DNA of 7,460 bases from Candidatus Beckwithbacteria bacterium CG23_combo_of_CG06-09_8_20_14_all_47_9. Lineage in GTDB: Bacteria; Patescibacteriota; Microgenomatia; UBA1400; CG1-02-47-37. The position numbers were made by a program, and so were the translations under genes. The notes below the pieces were generated by a model. The model saw only the letters and a list, made by a program, of their open reading frames with translations. It was not told where the DNA came from and searched no databases. Location of the stretch: assembly GCA_002772455.1 (NCBI GenBank), contig PCSQ01000080.1:1-7460 (forward strand), written 5' to 3'. Shown piece by piece: positions 1 to 7,109 of the stretch (position 1 is the first letter of the stretch; each line of letters opens with the position of its first letter).

Positions 1-15
1 ATTAATTGTCGGCAT
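1..15 (-). CDS. rpsL: Ribosomal protein S12 (start only, cut by window edge)
   Basis: Five codons starting with ATG at 15-13 read M-P-T-I-N, which is the near-universal beginning of bacterial S12, the decoding-centre protein of the 30S subunit. The ATG lies 6 nt downstream of the rpoC stop, and rpsL is the usual gene after rpoC in str-type clusters, so position and sequence agree. A weak Shine-Dalgarno-like GGAA (28-25) sits 9 nt upstream, inside the last codons of rpoC, and there is no terminator between the genes. Co-transcription and some translational coupling with rpoC are therefore inferred. Only five residues are visible, so the call depends on the motif plus context; the rest of the gene is outside the window. 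Confidence 0.8.
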
Positions 16-21
16 AAAAAT

Positions 22-3000
22 TTATTCCAAAGCCGCCCGTTCCCGGTCGGTAGGAATTAACCGGCCAATTATAACATTTTCCTTTAAGCCCAAAAGTTTG
101 TCGATCCGGCCTTCGGCGGCGGCCTCGGTCAAAACCGACGAGGTATGCTGGAACGAGGCGGCTGACAGCCACGATTCGGTGTACAGAGCCGAACGGGTAA
201 TCCCCAGCATGACTTGCCGGGCAGTGGCCGGCTGGCCCTTGGCGGCTTTAACCCGGGCGTTTTCGGCGGCAAATCGGGGCAACTCAACAAATTCGCCGAT
301 TAATAAATTGGTGTCGCCAACCGAGTCGATCTGGACTTTGTCGGACATCTTGCGAACAATCACCTCCATGTGTTTGTCATGGATCGGAATTCCCTGGGAT
401 TCGTAAACCGCCTGGATTTCTTCAATCAAGTATTCCTGGGAAGATAACAAGCCGGTAGTGGCTAATAATTCTTTAACGTTCAGGGCCCCGGTAGCCAACC
501 GCTCGCCGACCGCCACCAAGTCATTATTTTTGACTTTTAAGGTCGCGGTTAACGGCACCAAATAGGTACGCATTTGGCCCTTGGCACCAATCGGAGTAAT
601 CGTTAACTGATAACCCTGCGGTGTTTCTTTAAGTTTGATCTTGCCGGAAATTTCCGCCAGCGGCGCGGCTAATTTTGGCGTCCGGGCTTCAAACAATTCC
701 TCGACCCTCGGCAAACCCTGGGTCACATCGGAAACAACAATGCCGCCGAAGTGCTTGACCCGCATGGTTAATTGGGTCCCCGGCTCGCCGATTGATTGGG
801 CGGCGATCACCCCGACCGGAGCGCCGATGGTCACCGGCTTTTTGGTGGAGAAATCCCACCCGTAGCACTGACTGCATAAACCGTAACGGGCCTGACAGGT
901 CAAAGGCGACCGGACGGTCACCGATTCGACCTTGGCCGCGATAATCGCCTCGGCCGCTTCTTCATCAATTAATACACCCTTGGCAAAGAGGGTTTTTTTG
1001 GTGCGCGGATTAATAATCGGTTCGGCTAAAAATCTGCCGGTAATCCGGATGGCAAAGGCTTTACCCCGAGTACCCGTATTGACAAATTTCAAACCGTTTT
1101 TGGTGCCGCAATCCTCAAGTCGGATAATCATGTCATGAGCGACATCGACTAAACGCCGGGTAAGATAACCGGCGTCGGCGGTTTTGATGGCCGAGTCGGT
1201 CAAGCCCTTGCGGGAACCGCGGGACGAGGTGACGTATTCGAAAATCGACAAACCTTCCCTAAAGTTAGATTTGGTCGGCAGTTCGACAATCTTACCTAAG
1301 GGGTCAACGACCAGTCCGCGCATCGCCGCCAACTGTTTAACCTGATCTTTGGATGCCCGGGTGCCGCCGGAATCAATAATAGTTCGAACGGCATTGTTGA
1401 CTTCAAAATTATCCCAGGTAGCCGTGGCAATATCGTCGGTCGTATCCATCCACAACTCATTGCTCAAACGGCGTTTTTCTTCCCGGGTGATCAAACCGTT
1501 TTTATAGTTTTCTTCAATTAAAGCCGCTTTTTTATTGGCTTCGTTGATCAATTTATCTTTGTTGCCGATAATCTTGCAGTCGTTAACCGAAACGGAAATA
1601 CCGGAATTGGTCGCCACCAGAAAACCTAAGGTTTTTAACTCATCAATCAACTGCACCGTTTCCTCTTGGGAACACTGCTTTAGAGATTTTTTCATCAACG
1701 ATTTGATGCCGCCGGCATTAACGCTGTCATTAATAAACCGAAGCGCTTTGGGTAAAGCCTGGTTGAATAAAAGCCGGCCAACGGTCGTGGTCACAATTTC
1801 ATCTAAACGGACCCGGATCGGCTGGCGCAGTTCAATCGCTTTAGTTTGCCAGGCAAAAATGGCTTCCTCCTGGTTGGTAAAAATCGTCGCGGCCTCTTTC
1901 AAGAGAGAGTCGATTGAGGTCAGATAGTAAATCCCTAAAGCCATTTCTTTGTTGGGAATCGTAATCGGCGAGCCGTCAGCCGGTTTTAAAAGATTGGAAT
2001 TAGGCATCATGTATTCGATGGCTTCCTTCATTGATTCTTGGGAAAGCGGCACGTGAACGGCCATTTGATCGCCGTCAAAATCAGCATTGTAGCCGGCACA
2101 AACACAGGGATGGATTTTAATCGCGCTGCCTTCCACTAAAACCGGGTAAAAAGCCTGAATACCCAATTTGTGCAGTGTCGGCGCCCGGTTAAGCAACACC
2201 GGATGGTCTTTGATGACGTCTTCCAAAATGTCAAAAACTTCGGCCGGGCGGCATTCCAGCACGTGCTTGGCCGATTTAACGTTGGGGGCAAAACCGCGGT
2301 TGATCAGTTCGCGCAAAACATAAGGCTTGAAAATTTCCAGAGCCATAATTTTGGGCAAACCGCACTGATTAAGCTTAAGATTGGGCCCGACGACAATCAC
2401 CGACCGACCGGAATAATCGACCCTTTTACCCAAAAGGTTTTGGCGGAAACGGCCCTGTTTACCCCGGAGCATATCGGCCAGCGAACGCAGTTCTTTGACG
2501 CCGCGGCGCTTAACCGCCCGGGCCTGGGAAGTATCGATTAAAGTATCGACCGCTTCCTGCAGCATCCGTTTTTCGTTTCTTAAAATTATTTCCGGGGCGC
2601 CCAGGTTCATCAGGTGTTTCAAACGATTATTGCGGTTGATCACCCGGCGATAAAGATCGTTAATGTCCGACGAAGCAAAGTGCCCGCCGGAAAGCTGAAC
2701 CATCGGCCGCAAATCCGGCGGTAAAACCGGCAAGGTCGTCACCACCATCCAGGAAGGATCAATGCTGACCCGGGAAAAGGCATCAATAATGCGCAGGACT
2801 TTTATGGCTTTGATTTGACGCTGGCCGGAATATTTTTGAATTTCTTCGCGGAACCTGACGGCCAATTTGGTTAAATCCAGCTGTTTGATCACTTCCAGAA
2901 TCGCTTCGGCGCCCATGCCGACTTTAAGCCAATCAACCGCATCGTATTCCATCAGTTTCAGGTATTCTTCTTCCGACAAAACCGTCTGCATCCGGGTCCG

Positions 3001-3705
3001 CTTAACCAAATCTTTAACGGCATTAAAAACTTCTTTAGCGGTGTCTTTTTCCGTTGACAGGATTTCCCGCAATCCGGCAATTTCTTTTTTGGTTTTTAAA
3101 TCAATCTCGCTCAAAGCCAAGTCTAATTGTTCTTTAGCTTTAATTTTCTTTTTACTTTCAGCGCTGGTGACTTTTCCTTTAGCTTGAGCCTCAGTAATAG
3201 CCGTTTTGGCTTGAAGCTCCAACTCTTTAATCTTAGCGTCAAATTGATCGTCTAATTTCTTAAAGACATCTTTTTTAGCCTCTTTGTCAACGCTAACTAC
3301 CAGATATTTGGCAAAATAAATGATACCGGAAAGATTACGGGGAGAAATTTCCAAAAGCAAGGATAAATGAGAGGGCGAACCTTTGAAAAACCAGATGTGG
3401 GCCACCGGGCAAGCCAGATTGATATGGCCCATGCGTTCGCGGCGAACCCGGCTTTGCGTAACTTCAACCCCGCACTTATCACAGATAATCCCGCGGTAAC
3501 GGATCCGTTTATACTTGCCGCAATAACATTCCCAGTCTTTAGTCGGGCCAAAAATCCGTTCGCAAAACAGACCGTCTTTTTCCGGTTTTAAGGTCCGGTA
3601 ATTAATTGTTTCGGGCTTTAAGACTTCGCCGTGAGACCAGGATTTAATGACTTCCGGCGAAGCCAGTTTAATTTGCAGGCTGGTAAAATCAGTCAATTTA
3701 TTCAT
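22..3705 (-). CDS. rpoC: DNA-directed RNA polymerase subunit beta'
   Basis: Complete 1227-aa beta' subunit, which with beta forms the active-site cleft of RNA polymerase. Visible landmarks in order: N-terminal zinc-binding domain with C60, C62, C75 and C78; a Lys/Glu-rich predicted coiled-coil segment at about 137-243; the R-rich lid/switch segment around 419-435 (LLGKRVDYSGR); the catalytic Mg motif NADFDGDQ with D542, D544 and D546; the bridge helix at about 816-855 (SRKGL...YLTRRLVDV); the second zinc site C866, C937, C944 and C947; the trigger loop around 975-990 with H985; and the conserved C-terminus (SAASFQ, VLTEAA, GLKENVIIGRLIP). It lacks the large E. coli-type insert in the trigger loop. 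The ATG at 3705 was chosen because the product then begins MNKLTDF, as in the family, and GGAG lies 7 nt upstream. It overlaps the rpoB end by 8 nt. The trigger loop reads MRVKHFGG instead of the common MRTFHxGG. Confidence 0.98.
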   Translation of the reverse strand: MNKLTDFTSLQIKLASPEVIKSWSHGEVLKPETINYRTLKPEKDGLFCERIFGPTKDWECYCGKYKRIRYRGIICDKCGVEVTQSRVRRERMGHINLACPVAHIWFFKGSPSHLSLLLEISPRNLSGIIYFAKYLVVSVDKEAKKDVFKKLDDQFDAKIKELELQAKTAITEAQAKGKVTSAESKKKIKAKEQLDLALSEIDLKTKKEIAGLREILSTEKDTAKEVFNAVKDLVKRTRMQTVLSEEEYLKLMEYDAVDWLKVGMGAEAILEVIKQLDLTKLAVRFREEIQKYSGQRQIKAIKVLRIIDAFSRVSIDPSWMVVTTLPVLPPDLRPMVQLSGGHFASSDINDLYRRVINRNNRLKHLMNLGAPEIILRNEKRMLQEAVDTLIDTSQARAVKRRGVKELRSLADMLRGKQGRFRQNLLGKRVDYSGRSVIVVGPNLKLNQCGLPKIMALEIFKPYVLRELINRGFAPNVKSAKHVLECRPAEVFDILEDVIKDHPVLLNRAPTLHKLGIQAFYPVLVEGSAIKIHPCVCAGYNADFDGDQMAVHVPLSQESMKEAIEYMMPNSNLLKPADGSPITIPNKEMALGIYYLTSIDSLLKEAATIFTNQEEAIFAWQTKAIELRQPIRVRLDEIVTTTVGRLLFNQALPKALRFINDSVNAGGIKSLMKKSLKQCSQEETVQLIDELKTLGFLVATNSGISVSVNDCKIIGNKDKLINEANKKAALIEENYKNGLITREEKRRLSNELWMDTTDDIATATWDNFEVNNAVRTIIDSGGTRASKDQVKQLAAMRGLVVDPLGKIVELPTKSNFREGLSIFEYVTSSRGSRKGLTDSAIKTADAGYLTRRLVDVAHDMIIRLEDCGTKNGLKFVNTGTRGKAFAIRITGRFLAEPIINPRTKKTLFAKGVLIDEEAAEAIIAAKVESVTVRSPLTCQARYGLCSQCYGWDFSTKKPVTIGAPVGVIAAQSIGEPGTQLTMRVKHFGGIVVSDVTQGLPRVEELFEARTPKLAAPLAEISGKIKLKETPQGYQLTITPIGAKGQMRTYLVPLTATLKVKNNDLVAVGERLATGALNVKELLATTGLLSSQEYLIEEIQAVYESQGIPIHDKHMEVIVRKMSDKVQIDSVGDTNLLIGEFVELPRFAAENARVKAAKGQPATARQVMLGITRSALYTESWLSAASFQHTSSVLTEAAAEGRIDKLLGLKENVIIGRLIPTDRERAALE

Positions 3706-6700
3706 CTTGTTTCTCCAGAATTGCTTCTTTTTTATCTTCCTTTTCTTCCTCTTCATCGTCCTTAAGGGCATCGGCTTCAACCACACCCATGGGGATTATG
3801 TTCAGACATAAACTGTTCAATTCTTTCACTAAAACCCTAAATGATTCCGGTACCGTGGCTTCGGGAATATCTAAACTTTTAACAATCGCCTCAAAGGCTT
3901 TGGCGCGGCCGACGACGTCATCGGATTTAATGGTCAACATTTCCTGAAGCGTGTGGGCTGCCCGATGAGCTTCCAGAGCCCAAACTTCCATTTCCCCAAG
4001 ACGCTGTCCGCCCATTTGGGCTTTACCACCCAAAGGCTGTTGAGTGACAAGCGAATACGGGCCGGTGGAGCGGGCGTGAGTTTTATCCTCGACCATGTGG
4101 ATTAATTTAAGAATATAAGCCACTCCAACTGCAGTTTTCTCGGCAAAAGACTCGCCGGTGCGTCCATCAAAAAGTTGAATCTTACCGGTATTGGGCAATT
4201 TTGCTTTTTCTAATTCTTTTGCAATCAACGACTCATCAATCGGCTCGAAAACAGGCAGGGCAATTTTATAACCCAATTGCTTGGCCGCCCAACCTAATTG
4301 AGCCTCAAGTAACTGGCCCAAATTCATTCTCGCCAAAACCGAAAGCGGGGAAATAATAATATCTACTGGAGTGCCGTCGGCAAAATAGGGCATATCCTCG
4401 ACCGGAACAATTTTACTGATCACGCCTTTGTTACCATGACGGCCAGCTAATTTATCGCCGACGACAATTTTTCTCATTTGAGCCACCTTAACGACAACTT
4501 TTTTAATTACTCCCGGATCAAGCTCATCCCCCTTATTCCGATCAAAGCTTTTAACCTCAATAACTGTTCCGCCTTCACCATGGGGAACGCGCAAGGAAGT
4601 ATCGCGCACCTCTCTAGCCTTTTCTCCAAAAATTGCCCTCAGTAACCTCTCTTCTGCTGTTAATTCAGTCTCTCCTTTGGGAGCAATTTTACCCACCAAA
4701 ATATCATTCGGCTCGACTTGGCTACCAATGACAACAATTCCATCTTCACCAAGATTAGCTAATTCTGTCTCGCCCACATTGGGAATATCCCGGGTTAATT
4801 CTTCCGGGCCTAATTTAGTATCCATGATTTTAGCTTCATATTCGTTAATCACCACCGAGGTTAAAACATCTTCTGTTACCAGTCTTGAAGAAATAATAAT
4901 CGCATCTTCATAACCCAAACCTTCATAACTCATATAAGCAATGGTTAAATTCTGCCCTAATGCCAATTCTCCAAAGTCACAACCAGGACCATCAACAATA
5001 ATTTGCCCTGGCTTAACGGTATCGCCAATACTGACTAAAGGACGTTGGGAATAACAGGTTGATTGGGTAGTCCGATAAAACTTGGTTATGTTATAAGTGA
5101 TTTCTTTATTCTTGCCGCTACCGGTGGTGACAATTTTCTGGGCATCAACATAAATCACCTTTCCTGGGACAATGGCTTTAACTATCCTATTTAAAGCCTG
5201 GGGCACAATCTCCTCCATCCCTGTTCCAATAATTGGCGCCTCCGGCCTGACTAAAGGCACCGCCTGACATTGCATGTGTGTACCCATTAATGCCCGATTA
5301 GCTTCATCATGAGCAATGAAGGGAATTAATGAAGCCGAAGTCCCAACCACCTGACGAGGTAAAACATCAATATATTCTATTTGGTCGGCAGATACTTCAA
5401 TAAATTCAGATTGGAATCTTGCTGGCACCCAATCGTCAAGCAAATAACCATTCTTGTCAATTTTGATTGCCGCATGAGTAATATAGTGCTCTGTTTCCTC
5501 GTCGGCGGCCAAATAGACCAATTCTTCAGCAACCTTAACCCTAGTTTTATCCCCCTGTGTTTCTTTAACCACTTTTCTGTAAGGAGTTTCCAGAAAACCA
5601 TAAGGATTTACTCGAGCATATAAGGCTAAATAAGTTACCAAGCCGATATTTGGTCCTTCAGGAGACCTTACCGGGCATATTCTCCCATATTGGCTGGCAT
5701 TAATATCTCTCATTGAGAATGACGCTCGCTCTCTGGTTACTCCGCCGGCTCCCATGACTGATAAGCGTCTTAAGTTGTCTAATTCTGATAAAGGATTGGT
5801 TTGATCTAAAATAGTAGACAATCTATTTCTTCTAAAAAAGTCGGCAATGGCCGCGATTACCGGTCGAGGATTCACTAAAGAGGATGGCGTAGTCTCGCTT
5901 TCAACTTTAGTCAAACTCATTTTTTCTCTAATTGATCGTTCCAGCCTTAACAACCCTAGACGAAAAGCGGTAGTCGCTACCAACTCCCCAACCCGCCGGA
6001 CTCGACGATTAGCTAGCGAGTCAATATCATCGACCCGGCCGATTCCATTTTGTAATTTAATTAACAATTTAATTGTGGCCACAATGTCCGTACCAGTTAA
6101 TACTTGAGTACCAGGGTCAATTTTCAAACCCAGGCGCCGGTTAAGTTTATACCGGCCCACGTCGCCTAAATCATAACGTTTTGCGTCAAAAAACATTTTA
6201 TGCAGCAAGTCCTTGGCATTATCCAAAATCGCCGGTTCCCCAGGCCGCATTTTTTGATAAATCTCAATTAAGGCTTCTTCATGGGTTTTGGTCGGGTCTT
6301 TGTCAATTGTGGATAAAATGTATGGATGTTTTTGATCAATATCAACGTCGCTAAATATTTTTAACAATTCTTCGTCAGTATATGGTTCAATCGCTCGAAG
6401 CAGGGTCGTGGCCGCCAATTTCCGGTGGCGGTCAATTTTAACGGAAATTGTATTGTAGCGGGAAATGTTAATTTCTAACCAGGATCCGCGCAAAGGCCTT
6501 AATTCAGCCTGATAAAGATTTCTGCCCGTCGCCATATCAATAACTCCGGATAAAAATACGCCGGGGGAACGAACCAACTGATTCACTACTGCCCGTTCAA
6601 TTCCGCTAATAATAAATGTCCCCGTGGTCGTCATTTGAGGAAGGTCACCCATAAACACTTCCTGCTCGGTTTTATCCCCAGTCTGTAAATTCGTCAATTT

Positions 6701-6958
6701 TGCCTTAACCCTTAAAGGAATGTCATAAGTCAAACCCTTCTCTAACGCTTCCTGGGTCGTGTGTTGCGGTTTATCCAAACTATGGCTCAAAAACTCCAAT
6801 TGCCAATTTTTACCGGTGAAGTCGGTAATCGGGGAAATACTTTCCAAAGCCTCCTTAATCCCTTTTTCTAAAAACCATTCATAGGACTCTTTTTGGACTT
6901 TAATTAAATCCAGTTCGGGGAGATTTTTTGGTTGTGGTTTCCAGTAAATTCGAGACAT
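3698..6958 (-). CDS. rpoB: DNA-directed RNA polymerase subunit beta
   Basis: Complete 1086-aa beta subunit, shorter than E. coli (1342) and B. subtilis (1193) because the large lineage inserts are missing. Landmarks in order: protrusion/lobe with [11 protein letters not shown] (100-110) and [20 protein letters not shown] (115-134); [11 protein letters not shown]; the rifampicin region at 374-403 followed by GVTRERASF and [13 protein letters not shown]; the active-site region LGYEDAI with E684 and D685; the flap at about 700-830; [15 protein letters not shown] with lysines K836 and K844; and the C-terminal clamp/switch part [20 protein letters not shown] (977-996). The last 26 residues are strongly acidic (14 Asp/Glu). 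ATG at 6958 is the only sensible start, giving [15 protein letters not shown] before the conserved [13 protein letters not shown]; no Shine-Dalgarno precedes it, and a terminator-like hairpin abuts it. Odd points are substitutions at rifampicin-contact positions, RSPEG for the usual ETPEG, and AHRAAH for AYGAAY. It overlaps rpoC by 8 nt. Confidence 0.98.
   Translation of the reverse strand: [1086 protein letters not shown]
3711..3716 (-). promoter_or_regulatory. Shine-Dalgarno site of rpoC, inside rpoB
   Basis: On the minus strand GGAGAA is centred about 10 nt before the rpoC ATG; the GGAG core (3716-3713) is 7 nt from the start. It lies within the last coding triplets of rpoB. It decides the rpoC start at 3705 rather than an in-frame ATG at 3786, which would add a very basic, lineage-foreign 27-aa extension translated from the acidic tail of rpoB in another frame. 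Placement favours reinitiation by ribosomes finishing rpoB. Confidence 0.85.
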
Positions 6959-6982
6959 AAAAAACGGGCTGCTGACCCGTTT
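6959..6982 (-). terminator. Terminator-like hairpin abutting the rpoB start (possible attenuator)
   Basis: On the minus strand the arm AAACGGG (6982-6976) pairs perfectly with CCCGTTT (6968-6962) across a 7-nt loop TCAGCAG. A run of six T (6964-6959) covers the end of the 3' arm and runs directly into the rpoB ATG. Stem, loop size and T-run fit an intrinsic terminator oriented toward rpoB. Because its only downstream gene in this orientation is rpoB itself, it may end transcripts from mltG or from the upstream promoter, or act as a regulated attenuator. That role is inferred; only the structure is seen. In the plus direction the T-run is only three long and there is no upstream gene, so minus orientation is preferred. 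Confidence 0.65.
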
Positions 6983-7009
6983 AAATTGTAGTTAAATAAT
7001 AATTGTCAA
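6980..7009 (-). promoter_or_regulatory. Candidate rpoB-proximal promoter (uncertain -10)
   Basis: A perfect -35 hexamer TTGACA lies at 7009-7004. Two -10 candidates follow: TACAAT (6990-6985, one mismatch to TATAAT) but with a spacer of only 13 nt, and TTTAAA (6985-6980, two mismatches) with an 18-nt spacer. If the second is used, the start point would fall inside the hairpin region and the rpoB leader would be only about 15 nt, too short to form the hairpin. The -35 match is strong, but the -10 choice is not settled. Confidence 0.4.
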
Positions 7010-7040
7010 GAATTAAAAAGTTCACAGGTGTCCAGAAAAA

Positions 7041-7071
7041 AATAACAACAAAGACTAGCCTAAGCAAGGCT
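7041..7071 (-). terminator. Weak stem plus T-rich tract after mltG
   Basis: On the minus strand AGCCT (7071-7067) pairs with AGGCT (7061-7057) over a 5-nt loop. Four nt later begins an interrupted T-rich stretch (7052-7041, continuing to about 7036). The stem is only 5 bp and the T-run is broken by G and A, so this is at most a weak terminator or pause site for the mltG transcript. It is placed about 30 nt after the mltG stop, which is the expected location. Confidence 0.3.
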
Positions 7072-7078
7072 GATTTAA

Positions 7079-7109
7079 ACTATACTAACAAATTTAATCT
7101 AATTGTCAA
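7079..7109 (-). promoter_or_regulatory. Candidate upstream promoter of rpoBC at the mltG end
   Basis: A perfect TTGACA (7109-7104) overlaps the last codons of the mltG-like gene. It is followed by TATAGT (7084-7079, one mismatch to TATAAT) with a 19-nt spacer, or by TAGTAT (7087-7082) with a 16-nt spacer and a preceding TG that would fit an extended -10. A transcript from here would carry a leader of roughly 115 nt that includes the hairpin next to the rpoB ATG. The -35 also encodes the C-terminal Leu-Asp-Asn, so part of the match could be chance. Confidence 0.45.

Noticed and set aside
1..10. Third partial copy of the AATTGTC motif near the window start
   Set aside because: It encodes the conserved Thr-Ile-Asn of S12 and shares only seven bases, so chance plus coding constraint explains it.
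98..406. Plus-strand open frame opposite the rpoC 3' end, and similar plus-strand frames across rpoB and rpoC
   Set aside because: They mirror highly conserved polymerase codons on the other strand, show no recognisable domain and have no supporting start signals.
3706..3786. An in-frame ATG extension of rpoC by 27 residues
   Set aside because: It reads through the acidic-tail codons of rpoB in another frame, gives a basic low-complexity peptide unlike the family, and the clear Shine-Dalgarno supports the start at 3705.
22..6958. Possible intein or intron in rpoB or rpoC
   Set aside because: Both proteins run continuously through all conserved motifs with no extra splicing-domain blocks or frame interruption.
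7021..7040. CTGG-ACA-CCTG in the rpoB leader as an operator palindrome
   Set aside because: It is not a true inverted repeat: CTGG would need CCAG, and extending outwards gives only three pairs, so it is not supported as a site or hairpin.
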